From contig CAMVOK010000001.1 of the NCBI GenBank assembly GCA_947169115.1, positions 62,001-126,000 on the forward strand: a DNA stretch of 64,000 bases. The letters are read 5' to 3'. Below, one piece after another: positions 35,894 through 44,824 of this stretch; within the stretch, counting starts at the first letter, position 1; the number at the start of each line of letters is the position of its first letter. Source of the DNA: an uncultured Prevotellaceae bacterium (GTDB lineage Bacteria > Bacteroidota > Bacteroidia > Bacteroidales > Bacteroidaceae). The notes beneath the pieces were generated by a model. That model did not search any database. It worked only from the letters and a program-made list of their open reading frames with translations, and was not told where the DNA came from. The translations under genes and the position numbers were made by a program.

Positions 35894-37077
35894 CGACACA
35901 AAAGAAAATAGGATATGTGATGGCTTATCGGGAAGGACATAATAACTATGGAACTTCCCTTCAAGGGTATGCTTTACTTAATATACTTCAGCATTTGGGG
36001 TATGAAGTGAGGATTATCAATTATATTCGACGTCTGAATTTATTACAAAAGGTCCGCTTCATTATCAATGCTATACTTGCAGGTAATTTGAATTTGCTGT
36101 ATGGACGTGCTTTCTCGAAAAGGAAAATGGCTAGACATCCTTCTTATATGCAAGGTATTGTACAGCGTACTCAGATGGTTGATAAATACAAAAAGGAGAA
36201 ACTTGTTCCTTCCTTCCAAACATTTGATGGTTATAAATCTTTGCATGAAGGTACAAAGGACTTTGATGCCGTTGTTGTCGGAAGTGATCAGGTGTGGTCG
36301 CCAATGAGCCTGCCCAATGGCTTCTTTAATTTAATGTTTGTGCCAGACGGGGTGCCCAAGCTTGCATACGCTTCAAGTTTTGGAGTTTCGGAGATTCCGT
36401 CTTTCCAACGTAAGGCAACGGCTCGTTATCTCAACCGTTTTGACGTAATCAGCGTTCGGGAACTCAGGGCAAAAGAAATCGTTGAGGATTTGTCTGATAA
36501 GGAAGCGCAAGTTGTATCAGATCCTACATTGTTGTTATCCAGGGAAGAATGGTGGAAGGAGATAGCTGATGTTAGCATCGGTGTTAGTAAACCATATATC
36601 TTCTGTTATTTTTTGGGTACTAACCGAGAAGCAAGAGAGGCTGCAAACAAATTGAGTTGTCAGACTGGCTTGTCAATTGTGACTATTCCAAATATGGAAG
36701 AGTACATAGCCGAGGATGAGGATTTCGGAGATATGAGACCATACGATGTAGGCCCCAATGAGTTTGTAAAGTATATTAGTCAGGCAGAGTATGTTTGTAC
36801 CGATTCGTTTCATTGTACTGTATTCAGCATACTCTTTCATAGAAATTTTATGACATTTTATCGCTTTGCACACACGGATCGGAGTAGTAGAAACAGTCGA
36901 ATAAACAGTTTGTTTAAGTTCCTAGACATAGATGATAGCCATTTGTACAAAGGTAATATTATGGATATAAACAATGAACTTGATTATGACGCTATAGATA
37001 AGCGAGTAGCAGAGATTCGTGATGATTCTATTGCATTTCTTTCGAGTTCATTAAGTAAATGCATACAAAAAGGATGA
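35890..37077 (+). CDS. Polysaccharide pyruvyl transferase family protein
   Basis: The 395-residue protein shows family features: 'NNYGTSLQGYALLNILQHLG' near residue 19, 'DAVVVGSDQVWSP' near residue 125, 'YASSFGVSEIP', 'ISVRELRAKEIV', 'VVSDPTLLL' and 'VCTDSFHCTVFSILF' near residue 302. These enzymes usually add a ketal-linked pyruvate from phosphoenolpyruvate to a sugar, giving the polymer negative charge. Some relatives have other roles. Coupled by ATGA overlaps to both neighbours. Confidence 0.85.
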   Translation: MTTQKKIGYVMAYREGHNNYGTSLQGYALLNILQHLGYEVRIINYIRRLNLLQKVRFIINAILAGNLNLLYGRAFSKRKMARHPSYMQGIVQRTQMVDKYKKEKLVPSFQTFDGYKSLHEGTKDFDAVVVGSDQVWSPMSLPNGFFNLMFVPDGVPKLAYASSFGVSEIPSFQRKATARYLNRFDVISVRELRAKEIVEDLSDKEAQVVSDPTLLLSREEWWKEIADVSIGVSKPYIFCYFLGTNREAREAANKLSCQTGLSIVTIPNMEEYIAEDEDFGDMRPYDVGPNEFVKYISQAEYVCTDSFHCTVFSILFHRNFMTFYRFAHTDRSSRNSRINSLFKFLDIDDSHLYKGNIMDINNELDYDAIDKRVAEIRDDSIAFLSSSLSKCIQKG

Positions 37078-37964
37078 GAATTTTCTTGTTAAAAAAGAAG
37101 CATGCTCTGGTAAGTCTCTTGCGAGATTTTATTTCTGCAGAGGTACGTACACAATATGTTGTAGAAAAACATCATGACTGGGCTGTTGCTGGGAATGGGG
37201 ATACATTACCTCATGTTGAGGCCGGTGAGATACCACTGATAGTTTCTCTGACCACATATAGCCACCGAATTAATGATGTCTATCTCGTTGTGGAAAGCAT
37301 CTTACGTCAGTCGGTTTTGCCCAATCGCATAATCTTGTGGCTGGATGAGGACGAGTTTGCTGATGATACGTTGCCGGTATTATTGAAAAAGCAGAGGCGA
37401 CGTGGATTGGAAATTATGTATTATAAGAATATCCGTTCCTATAAGAAGATTATTCCGACATTGGAATTGACAAAGGAATGTAATATTATTACAGTTGATG
37501 ATGACCTTATATATCCGTATGATTTTATAGAACGCTTTTTGCGGGCATATAAGAAGAATCCTAAATGTGTCTATTACTATTGTGGACGTAGAATTCTTCA
37601 TGAAGGTAACAGGTTTAGAGCGTATAACAAGTGGCCGATGGTTGATTCTACAACAGAACAGTTTGATGTTCTCCCCACGGGAGCTGGAGGTGTGTTCTAT
37701 CCTGCAGGATGTTTCGATGATAGGGTAACAGATGAGTCTTTATTTATGGAATTATGTCCACATGCCGATGATGTGTGGTTGCGAGTAATGACGATGTTAA
37801 AAGGTTATAAATGCAGAAAAATAGAATTCTCGGGGTCTTTTAATAATTACTTTGCACATATATGGAGAGGGCAAGATATCGCCCTTTCTAATAGAAATTA
37901 CTTTAACAACGCAAATGATACTCAAGTATGTGCGGCATTTGGTCGTTTTGAGATATACAAATGA
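37074..37964 (+). CDS. Glycosyltransferase, GT-A type
   Basis: From the ATG at 37074 (ATGA overlap) the 296-residue protein contains 'IPLIVSLTTYSHRINDVYLV', 'PNRIILWLDEDEF' and a 'NIITVDDDLIYPYDF' segment near residue 140 providing the DxD-like metal site, then 'PTGAGGVFYPAGCF' and 'CPHADDVWLRVM'. This layout is found in GT-A glycosyltransferases of capsule loci and resembles eukaryotic-like families. Specificity is unknown. Confidence 0.8.
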   Translation: MRIFLLKKKHALVSLLRDFISAEVRTQYVVEKHHDWAVAGNGDTLPHVEAGEIPLIVSLTTYSHRINDVYLVVESILRQSVLPNRIILWLDEDEFADDTLPVLLKKQRRRGLEIMYYKNIRSYKKIIPTLELTKECNIITVDDDLIYPYDFIERFLRAYKKNPKCVYYYCGRRILHEGNRFRAYNKWPMVDSTTEQFDVLPTGAGGVFYPAGCFDDRVTDESLFMELCPHADDVWLRVMTMLKGYKCRKIEFSGSFNNYFAHIWRGQDIALSNRNYFNNANDTQVCAAFGRFEIYK

Positions 37965-37986
37965 ATAAATATTAAAAATATAGAAT

Positions 37987-39192
37987 ATGAAAGCATGTTT
38001 TATGGGCTTAGGGTATATAGGATTGCCCACAGCTATTATTGCAGCTAAGCATGGCGTTGAGATTACAGGGGTAGATATTAATCCCAAGGTCGTTGAAATG
38101 ACCAATCAGGGTAAATTACACATTATAGAGCCTGGCATGGAAGAGATGCTACAGGAGGTGGTACGTACTGGTAAGTTGCATGCTTCTGTGACTCCAGAGG
38201 TTTGCGATGCCTATTTTATGGTTGTCCCCACACCTTTTAAAGGTGACCATGAACCAGATGTGTCCTATGTGGAGGCTGCAACTAGGGCTGTTATCCCCCT
38301 ATTAAAGGAGGGGGACCTCTATGTGATAGAATCGACGTCGCCCGTTGGAACAACAGACAAGATGGCAGCATTGATTTTTACAGAACGCCCAGAATTGAAT
38401 GGTAAAATATTTATTGCGTATTGTCCCGAGCGCGTGTTGCCGGGGAATGTCATTTATGAACTGGTGCACAACGACCGCGTGATTGGTGGTATAGATGAGG
38501 ATTCGACAAAGAAGGCCCAGGAGTTCTATTCTCAGTTTGTACAAGGTACTTTACATCCCACGAATTGTAAGACGGCAGAGATGTGCAAGTTGACGGAGAA
38601 CTCTAGTCGTGACTCTCAGATTGCTTTTGCTAATGAGTTGTCGATGATTTGCGACAAGGCTGGTATTAATGTGTGGGAGTTGATTAGTTTGGCGAACAAA
38701 CATCCGCGTGTGAATATTCTGAATCCAGGATGTGGCGTGGGCGGACATTGTATAGCTGTGGACCCTTACTTTATCTCAGCGGAGTTCCCTGCCGAGTCTA
38801 AAATGATAAGCACGGCACGTGAGGTGAATAATTACAAGGCATTCTGGTGTGCGGAGAAGGTACAGAATGCAATGTTGAAGTTTGAATTAAAGCATAAGCA
38901 TAAACCAGTGGTCGCTATGATGGGGCTGGCCTTCAAGCCAAATATCGATGATTTGCGTGAGAGCCCAGCAAAGTATATAACCACAAAGGTAATGCAGAGT
39001 TGTAACAATGCTGATATCCTTGTTGTGGAGCCAAATATCGTTTCACACAAAGTATTTAAACTTACAGACTATAAAGAGGCTTATGAGAACGCAGATATTG
39101 TCGTTTTCCTGACAGCTCATGACCAGTTCAAAACTTTGGAATGGCGTGACGATAAGGAGATTATGGATTTCTGTGGGATATTCAAGAAATAA
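37987..39192 (+). CDS. wecC: UDP-N-acetyl-D-mannosamine dehydrogenase
   Basis: The 401-residue UDP-sugar 6-dehydrogenase has the Rossmann start 'CFMGLGYIGLPTA', 'IESTSPVGTTDKM', 'YCPERVLPGNVIYELVHNDRVIGG' and the catalytic 'GCGVGGHCIAVDPYF', with Cys255 as nucleophile. The 'PERVLPG' and 'NSSRD' segments are typical of the ManNAc dehydrogenase branch. It oxidises UDP-ManNAc to UDP-ManNAcA with two NAD. WecB encoded downstream supplies the substrate and the WecG-type enzyme between them probably uses the product. Confidence 0.93.
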   Translation: MKACFMGLGYIGLPTAIIAAKHGVEITGVDINPKVVEMTNQGKLHIIEPGMEEMLQEVVRTGKLHASVTPEVCDAYFMVVPTPFKGDHEPDVSYVEAATRAVIPLLKEGDLYVIESTSPVGTTDKMAALIFTERPELNGKIFIAYCPERVLPGNVIYELVHNDRVIGGIDEDSTKKAQEFYSQFVQGTLHPTNCKTAEMCKLTENSSRDSQIAFANELSMICDKAGINVWELISLANKHPRVNILNPGCGVGGHCIAVDPYFISAEFPAESKMISTAREVNNYKAFWCAEKVQNAMLKFELKHKHKPVVAMMGLAFKPNIDDLRESPAKYITTKVMQSCNNADILVVEPNIVSHKVFKLTDYKEAYENADIVVFLTAHDQFKTLEWRDDKEIMDFCGIFKK

Positions 39193-39205
39193 AATCTGAC
39201 TTGTT

Positions 39206-39928
39206 ATGAAAAGCAGCAACAGGGTAGGGTTGAACGGGATGGAGGTTTTTCCGTTTACGTCCTCGACTCAGCTATTAGATTACATGAATGAGCATAAGGG
39301 CATACTTGTAGCCGTCAATGCCGAAAAGGTGGCAAAGGCCACGGATGAGACCCGTGCTATTGTAAATAATAATATCGGGTATGCAGATGGTGCTGGCGTT
39401 GTCGTGGCATTGCATAGGTTGGGTTATCCCGGTGCTGTTAGAATTGCAGGTTGTGACTTGTGGCTAGATATAATAAGCCAGACGTATAAGCAAAAGACAT
39501 TTTATCTGGTCGGTGGCAAACAGGAAGTCATAGACGAGACAGTGGCCCGTTTAAGGAAAGATTTTGAGGGCATCCGCATTGTTGCTTCTCGAAATGGCTA
39601 TGTAGAAAGTGATGAAGAACGTGAAACCCTGATTCAAGATGTTGCAGAGAAGAAACCCGATGTGGTCTTTGTTGCTATGGGTTCACCCAAACAAGAACTT
39701 TTGATGGCCGACATGATGAAACTTCATCCGGCTATCTATCAGGGTTTAGGTGGAAGTTTCGATGTATATACAGGCCGGGTAAAGCGTGCCCCAAGATGGT
39801 GGCGCGAGCATAACATGGAGTTTTTATATCGTTTTTTAAAGCAACCCCAGCGATACAGACGTGAGTATTATCGTTTGAAGTTCCTCGCGTGGATGCTGAT
39901 GGGCAAGTTTGATGGCCAAAAGAAATAA
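39206..39928 (+). CDS. wecG: WecG/TagA/CpsF-family glycosyltransferase
   Basis: The 240-residue GT26 enzyme shows 'VAVNAEKVAKATDE', 'GYADGAGVVVALH' (the catalytic aspartate region), 'FYLVGGKQEVID', 'DVVFVAMGSPKQE' and 'GLGGSFDVYTGRVKRAPRWW'. WecG moves ManNAcA, and TagA moves ManNAc, onto lipid-linked GlcNAc. With wecB and wecC on either side, ManNAcA transfer is the natural prediction. The initiating GlcNAc-phosphate transferase is not in this window. Confidence 0.9.
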   Translation: MKSSNRVGLNGMEVFPFTSSTQLLDYMNEHKGILVAVNAEKVAKATDETRAIVNNNIGYADGAGVVVALHRLGYPGAVRIAGCDLWLDIISQTYKQKTFYLVGGKQEVIDETVARLRKDFEGIRIVASRNGYVESDEERETLIQDVAEKKPDVVFVAMGSPKQELLMADMMKLHPAIYQGLGGSFDVYTGRVKRAPRWWREHNMEFLYRFLKQPQRYRREYYRLKFLAWMLMGKFDGQKK

Positions 39929-39929
39929 G

Positions 39930-41078
39930 ATGAAGAAAGTATTATTGGTATTTGGAACTCGTCCCGAGGCCATAAAAATGGCTCCGTTGGTAAAGGAATT
40001 TCAAAAGAATCCGTCTGATTTCCAAACTTTAGTATGTGTCACAGGTCAGCATAGGGAAATGCTTGATCAAGTATTGGCTATCTTTGACATTAAGCCAGAC
40101 TATGATTTGAATATCATGAAGAAGGGTCAAGACCTTTATGATATTACAGCTCGTGTGTTGACAGGGATGAGGGATGTCTTAAAGGAGTGTACTCCCGATG
40201 TCGTCTTGGTGCATGGAGATACAACAACATCAACAGCAGCTGCAATTGCGGCTTTTTATCAGCAAATTCCTGTGGGGCATGTTGAGGCTGGCCTTAGGAC
40301 TCATAATATATATAGTCCATGGCCTGAAGAGATGAACCGACAAATCACAGGCCGTATTGCTGCTTACAATTTCTCTCCTACAACACTCTCGGAAAAGAAC
40401 TTAAAGGAGGAAAAGGCTTTTGGAGAAATCCATGTTACGGGAAATACCGTGATAGATGCACTGCATATGGTGGTGGAGAAACTGAAAACGGATAGTGAAC
40501 TTGCAGAAGAACAAGAACGCATATTGTTTACAGCCGGATATGATGTATCCCGATTGGCGAATGGCAAGAAACTGGTCTTGATAACAGGACATCGTAGGGA
40601 GAACTTTGGCGATGGCTTTATAAGTATGGTCTCTGCCATAAAAGACCTAACAATCAAATATCCTGAAGTTGATTTCGTCTATCCCATGCATCTTAATCCC
40701 AATGTCCGTAAACCTATTCATGAAGTTTTTGGCGAGGACTTAACGGATTTAGGCAATATGTTCTTTATTGAACCATTGGAATATCTGAGTTTTGTGTACT
40801 TGATGGAGAAATCCAATATTGTCTTGACCGATAGTGGAGGCATTCAGGAGGAAGCTCCTGGCTTAGGTAAGCCTGTTTTAGTCATGCGTGATACTACCGA
40901 ACGTCCAGAGGCATTAAGTGCAGGGACGGTGAAACTGGTTGGTACGGACTATGATGTGATAATGGATAGTGTATCAAAACTTTTGGAAGATTCTGCTGAA
41001 TATGAGAAAATGAGTCAGGCTGTTAATCCTTATGGTGATGGTAAGGCCTGTGGAAGAATTGTCGATGCCTTAAGGTAA
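39930..41078 (+). CDS. wecB: UDP-N-acetylglucosamine 2-epimerase (non-hydrolysing)
   Basis: From the ATG at 39930, one base after the wecG stop, the 382-residue protein starts 'KKVLLVFGTRPEAIKMAPLV' and carries 'VHGDTTTSTAAAIAAFY', 'VGHVEAGLRTHNIYSPWPEE', 'ITGHRRENFGDGF' and 'DSGGIQEEAPGLGKPVLVMR'. It converts UDP-GlcNAc to UDP-ManNAc. It is the last gene of the locus and is followed by a terminator. A longer in-frame start (39909) would overlap wecG and is not favoured. Confidence 0.95.
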   Translation: MKKVLLVFGTRPEAIKMAPLVKEFQKNPSDFQTLVCVTGQHREMLDQVLAIFDIKPDYDLNIMKKGQDLYDITARVLTGMRDVLKECTPDVVLVHGDTTTSTAAAIAAFYQQIPVGHVEAGLRTHNIYSPWPEEMNRQITGRIAAYNFSPTTLSEKNLKEEKAFGEIHVTGNTVIDALHMVVEKLKTDSELAEEQERILFTAGYDVSRLANGKKLVLITGHRRENFGDGFISMVSAIKDLTIKYPEVDFVYPMHLNPNVRKPIHEVFGEDLTDLGNMFFIEPLEYLSFVYLMEKSNIVLTDSGGIQEEAPGLGKPVLVMRDTTERPEALSAGTVKLVGTDYDVIMDSVSKLLEDSAEYEKMSQAVNPYGDGKACGRIVDALR

Positions 41079-41103
41079 GACGTTCGTAACAAATAGAAAA
41101 AAT

Positions 41104-41134
41104 AAAAATCCCAGCCTTTTGACTGGGATTTTTT
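41104..41134. terminator. Bidirectional intrinsic terminator
   Basis: AAAAATCCCAG (41104-41114) pairs with CTGGGATTTTT (41123-41133) around an eight-base loop, with T-runs on both strands. It can end the polysaccharide transcript on the plus strand and the tRNA-Asn transcript on the minus strand. Confidence 0.85.
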
Positions 41135-41135
41135 G

Positions 41136-41209
41136 CGCTTCAGGATGGGCTTGAACCAACGACCCCCTGATTAACAGTCAGGTGCTCTAACCAACTGAGC
41201 TACTGAAGC
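41136..41209 (-). tRNA. tRNA-Asn (anticodon GTT)
   Basis: On the minus strand the acceptor arm GCTTCAG pairs with CTGAAGC, followed by discriminator G at 41136. The D arm (AGCTCAGTTGGTTAGAGC), the anticodon arm with GTT in CTGACTGTTAATCAG, and the T arm with GGTTCAAGCC are all present. It has 74 bases and CCA is not encoded. Confidence 0.97.
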
Positions 41210-41240
41210 AGGGCTGCATCTGATTTCTCATTTGCGAGTG

Positions 41241-41271
41241 CAAAGGTACGAATAATTTTTATATACGCAAA
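41241..41271 (-). promoter_or_regulatory. tRNA-Asn promoter
   Basis: On the minus strand TTTG (41268-41271), 19 bases, then TACCTTTG (41241-41248) matches the Bacteroidetes consensus. It lies 32 bases upstream of the tRNA 5' end. Confidence 0.8.
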
Positions 41272-41293
41272 ATAAAATCTCAAAAAAAGTTTG

Positions 41294-41301
41294 TATCTTT
41301 G
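41294..41301 (+). promoter_or_regulatory. -7 box of the PfkB kinase gene
   Basis: TATCTTTG is a perfect -7 match. It ends 15 bases before the ATG at 41317, so transcription should start near 41308 and the leader is very short. This rules out the in-frame TTG at 41299 as start. No clear -33 TTG is seen. Confidence 0.65.
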
Positions 41302-41316
41302 CAAAAAAATCAAAAG

Positions 41317-42306
41317 ATGGATAGAATAATAGGTATAGGCAATGCGTTGGTGGATGTTCTTGTACGTCTTGACAACGATGCTGAACTGGAGCACTTAGGA
41401 CTCCCAAAGGGTGGAATGCAGCTTATCGATGATGAGCGTCAGATAAAGTTGAGCGAACAGGTGATGAAGCTACAGCCGACACGTGCTACAGGAGGTAGTG
41501 CGGGAAATGCAATGCTAGCTTTGGCTAATCTGGGAACAGAGCCTGGTTTCATAGGCAGAATCGCTGAGGATGAGATGGGGCGTTTCTTTCGTGAAAATTG
41601 CAGGGAGACAGGAATTGATGCACGTTTGATTGTAGGAGAGGGACATAGCGGAGTAGCAAATACGTTTATAACTCCTGATGCAGAGCGTACGTTTGCGACA
41701 TATCTGGGGGTTGCTGCTGGATTGGGGGAAGAAGATATTAAATCGGAACTTTTTGAGGGATATCAGTTGTTGCATATTGAAGGTTATTTGGTGCAAAACC
41801 ACGATTTGATTTTGCGTGTTTGTCGTTTGGCCAAGGAGCAAGGCATGACAACCAGCATAGATTTAGCCAGTTATAATGTGGTTAGGGAGAATCTCTCTTT
41901 CTTCCGAGATTTGGTAGCAGAGTATATTGACATTGTGTTTGCGAACGAGGAGGAGAGTACAGCATTTACAGACGGGAAAGAGCCAGAGGAGGCTTTGTCG
42001 GAGATTGCTGGTATGACGAAAGTGGCTGTTGTGAAACTGGGTAAGCGGGGCGCTTCTGCAATGTGCAATGGAGAAAGGGCCTTTGTGGCAGGTAAAAGTC
42101 AAGGTGTCGTGGATACGACCGCGGCAGGCGATTTCTTTGCTGGTGGTTTCTTGTACGCCTATACTCATGGAGTTTCTTTGGAACAATGTTTGCGAATGGG
42201 AGCGTTGTTGTCGCAGAATGTCATACAGGTTGTGGGTACTCGTTTGCCCGAGAGCCAGTGGATAGGAATTCGTGCTGAAGCCAATAAAATAATTCACAAT
42301 GCATAA
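41317..42306 (+). CDS. PfkB-family sugar/nucleoside kinase (adenosine kinase-like)
   Basis: The 329-residue protein begins 'IIGIGNALVDVLVRL' and has both PfkB signatures: 'TGGSAGNAMLALANLG' with 'GFIGRIAEDEMG' near residues 60-85, and 'GVVDTTAAGDFFAGGFLYAY' near residue 265, where the aspartate of the DTTAAGD motif is the catalytic base. The layout fits adenosine kinase or a related ribo-kinase; the substrate is not certain. The stop codon lies in a small 'attcacaatgcata' tandem repeat that also gives the start of the next gene. Confidence 0.88.
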   Translation: MDRIIGIGNALVDVLVRLDNDAELEHLGLPKGGMQLIDDERQIKLSEQVMKLQPTRATGGSAGNAMLALANLGTEPGFIGRIAEDEMGRFFRENCRETGIDARLIVGEGHSGVANTFITPDAERTFATYLGVAAGLGEEDIKSELFEGYQLLHIEGYLVQNHDLILRVCRLAKEQGMTTSIDLASYNVVRENLSFFRDLVAEYIDIVFANEEESTAFTDGKEPEEALSEIAGMTKVAVVKLGKRGASAMCNGERAFVAGKSQGVVDTTAAGDFFAGGFLYAYTHGVSLEQCLRMGALLSQNVIQVVGTRLPESQWIGIRAEANKIIHNA

Positions 42307-42312
42307 TTCACA

Positions 42313-43959
42313 ATGAAGCGCGTTCTATTTTTCATCTGTTATTTATTATTTATTATTCTTACGCTTTCCGCGCAGAAGTCGGAGAGCCATAACGCAGAGA
42401 TTGCTCGCCATCTGGAACTTTTCGATGATATCTACCGTCAGCTTGACCTCTATTATGTAGATACGTTGTCGGCAGATACCACGATAGGATGGGCAATCAA
42501 GTCGATGCTTGGACATGTGGACCCCTTTACGCAATACTATCCAGAGAATGACGATGAATTACGTCAGATGGCTACTGGAAAGTATGCGGGTATTGGCAGT
42601 GTAATTCGGTATAACATGAAGGAGAAGCGTGCCATGATTATTGAGCCATACGAAGGAACACCTAGTCAGTTAGCTGGCATGAGACCTGGGGATGTTATAC
42701 TTAGTGTTGATGGCGTTGATATCTTGGAGAAACCGACTTCGGAGGTAAGCGAGATGTTGCGTGGAGAGGCGGGAACAAGCTTGGAAGTTAAGGTTCGGCG
42801 TCAGGATGAACCGGAACCTCTTATTTTCCGTTTGACACGAAAAACCATACAGTTGCCAACGATTCCCTATTATGGAATAAAGAATGGTGATGTGGGTTAT
42901 ATCTGTCTGTCCAACTTTACTACAGGTTCTACGTTGGAGATGCGTCATGCTTTGGCTGATTTGAAGTCACGGGGTATGAAACGTTTGGTGTTAGATCTTC
43001 GTGACAACCCAGGTGGTTCCATAGACGAGGCGGTGAATATTGTCAACCTCTTCGTTGGAAAAGGTGAGAAAGTGGTTTATACTAAGGGAAAGCTTGCATC
43101 TTCTAATCGTGACTATTTCACAACCTCTGATCCTTTTGACACATCTACGCCAATTGTTGTTCTTGTAAATGGGAGCTCAGCCTCGGCGGCAGAGATATTG
43201 AGCGGTAGCTTGCAGGATATGGACCGTGCTGTGGTGATGGGGAGCCGAACCTATGGTAAGGGGCTGGTGCAGGCCATTCATGAAGTACCATATAGGGGAA
43301 ATCTTAAGCTGACGGTCTCTCGATACTACATACCTTCGGGGCGTTGCATTCAGGCATACGATTATCGTCATCTGACCAGTGACGGGCGTGTGGGTACGGT
43401 GCCCGACTCGCTTACCCATGTTTTTTATACCCGTGGTGGTCGTGAGGTTCGTGATGGTGGAGGTATAAAACCTGATGTGGAGGTTCGTCCCGATAGTCTT
43501 GCATCTATTGTATATGATGTTGTACAGAGTGATGAACTTTTTGGTTATGTTACCCAATATGCTTGTCGACATGAGCAGATAGCCCCAGCTGGTGATTTTG
43601 TGCTGAGTGATGAGGACTATGATGATTTTGTACGTTATATGCAGGAAAGCAAGTTCGAACCGCATCGTCGCACCGACGAAGTTATGAAGTTGCTTCGCGA
43701 TGCGGCCAAGTTGGAGGGTTGCTATGAGGGGGCAGAACCTTTTTTTGATGCTTTGGCAGAGAAACTGAAGCCAGAACTTGGTGCGGAACTCTTGCGTCAG
43801 CGTGAGGCTGTTCGTCCTTATGTTGAGGATGAAATTGTGGGTAGGTATTATTATCAACGTGGACGTTCAGAGCATCTTTTGCGTAAGGATATTGTCTTTG
43901 ACCGCGCCATAGAACTTTTGAATAACGAAACCGAGTATCATAAAATATTACATCCATGA
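42313..43959 (+). CDS. S41-family C-terminal processing protease
   Basis: The 548-residue protein has a signal peptide (MKRVLFFICYLLFIILTLSAQ), a PDZ domain at about residues 90-175 ('YAGIGSVI', 'GMRPGDVILSVDGVDI'), and an S41 catalytic domain. The serine-lysine dyad is Ser291 (in NGSSASAAEIL) and Lys316 (in RTYGKGLVQ), with the family's usual spacing of 25 residues. It acts in the periplasm, probably degrading or trimming envelope proteins. The C-terminal 130 residues are a helical extension. It shares ATGA with the following small ORF. Confidence 0.93.
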   Translation: MKRVLFFICYLLFIILTLSAQKSESHNAEIARHLELFDDIYRQLDLYYVDTLSADTTIGWAIKSMLGHVDPFTQYYPENDDELRQMATGKYAGIGSVIRYNMKEKRAMIIEPYEGTPSQLAGMRPGDVILSVDGVDILEKPTSEVSEMLRGEAGTSLEVKVRRQDEPEPLIFRLTRKTIQLPTIPYYGIKNGDVGYICLSNFTTGSTLEMRHALADLKSRGMKRLVLDLRDNPGGSIDEAVNIVNLFVGKGEKVVYTKGKLASSNRDYFTTSDPFDTSTPIVVLVNGSSASAAEILSGSLQDMDRAVVMGSRTYGKGLVQAIHEVPYRGNLKLTVSRYYIPSGRCIQAYDYRHLTSDGRVGTVPDSLTHVFYTRGGREVRDGGGIKPDVEVRPDSLASIVYDVVQSDELFGYVTQYACRHEQIAPAGDFVLSDEDYDDFVRYMQESKFEPHRRTDEVMKLLRDAAKLEGCYEGAEPFFDALAEKLKPELGAELLRQREAVRPYVEDEIVGRYYYQRGRSEHLLRKDIVFDRAIELLNNETEYHKILHP

Positions 43960-44087
43960 GAAGACGTCGTAACATCCGCACTGCTAATCGCGGTTTCCTC
44001 TATGGTATAGCAGCTTTGGCAATAATGGTTATGCTATTGGTAGGAATGTTCCTTTATTGGAGTATGCCAGTGCCTTCGACACCATAG
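43956..44087 (+). CDS. 43-residue single-pass membrane peptide
   Basis: An ATG overlapping the S41 protease stop (ATGA) opens an ORF of 43 residues. It has an arginine-rich start (MRRRRNIRTANRG), one hydrophobic segment of about 22 residues (GIAALAIMVMLLVGMFLYW) and a short proline-containing end. The topology is that of a small inner-membrane protein with the N-terminus inside. Translational coupling suggests a link with the protease, but no family is recognised. Confidence 0.6.
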   Translation: MRRRRNIRTANRGFLYGIAALAIMVMLLVGMFLYWSMPVPSTP

Positions 44088-44196
44088 TATGGTGGTTTTC
44101 TTCTTGCTTTTGGCATTTATATGTCTCTGTGGTATCAACTTTGCCAAGTTGAGCAAAAAAAGTGGCAAGTTTTTTCCCCATTCCAGATTTATTATG

Positions 44197-44204
44197 TATC
44201 TTTG
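44197..44204 (+). promoter_or_regulatory. -7 box of the rimP-nusA-infB operon, with leader hairpin
   Basis: TATCTTTG at 44197-44204 is a perfect -7 match, with a T-rich tract upstream but no clear TTG. The leader of about 55 bases holds a stem (GTGAGGA at 44217-44223 with TCCTCAC at 44236-44242), 24 bases before the rimP ATG. Confidence 0.65.
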
Positions 44205-44265
44205 CACGCGTTGAACGTGAGGAGCCCGCAAGAGTTCCTCACTTCTTATTAAATAAAACAGCATC

Positions 44266-44733
44266 ATGATTGACAAGAAACTTGTAGAGAGTGTGGTAAA
44301 TGAGTGGCTCGTCGGTAAGGACTACTTCTTAGTGGACGTGACTGTGAGTCCCGATGCCTGCATTGTTGTGACCATCGACCATGCCGAAGGCGTTTGGATT
44401 GAGGATTGTGCTGAATTGAGTCGTTTCATTGAAGCTCATCTTGACCGAGATGCCGAGGACTTTGAGTTGGAGGTGGGAAGTGCAGGCCTGGGTCAGCCGT
44501 TCCGTGTGCGTAAGCAGTATGAGATTCATGTGGGTAAACTTGTGGAGACCCAGACTCGTGATGGCCATAAGTATCAGGGTACTCTTTTGGAGGTTGCCGA
44601 GGATGGCTTTACGCTAGAGGTGGAAACCAAGGTGAAGCCCGAAGGTGCAAAGCGTGCACATAAGGAACTTGTCGGGATGCATTTCACCTTTGATGAGGTG
44701 GCCTATACGAAGTTCTTGATAAAGGTAAAGTGA
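44266..44733 (+). CDS. rimP: Ribosome maturation factor RimP
   Basis: RimP is needed for 30S subunit maturation. The 155-residue protein has the N-terminal alpha/beta domain ('DYFLVDVTVSPDACIVVTID', 'CAELSRFIEAHLDRDAEDFE', 'LEVGSAGLGQPFRVRKQY') and the C-terminal SH3-like part ending 'KFLIKVK'. The 'E(V/I)xSxGLxxP' signature reads EVGSAGLGQP. Position before nusA and infB is the standard one. Confidence 0.93.
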   Translation: MIDKKLVESVVNEWLVGKDYFLVDVTVSPDACIVVTIDHAEGVWIEDCAELSRFIEAHLDRDAEDFELEVGSAGLGQPFRVRKQYEIHVGKLVETQTRDGHKYQGTLLEVAEDGFTLEVETKVKPEGAKRAHKELVGMHFTFDEVAYTKFLIKVK

Positions 44734-44824
44734 TTTGAGAATATCGGAATTTGAGGGTTTGAGGAATCTCACAGATTGAGGCAAATACCTAATCATAAAG
44801 TAGTTAAATCATAAAATTAATATA

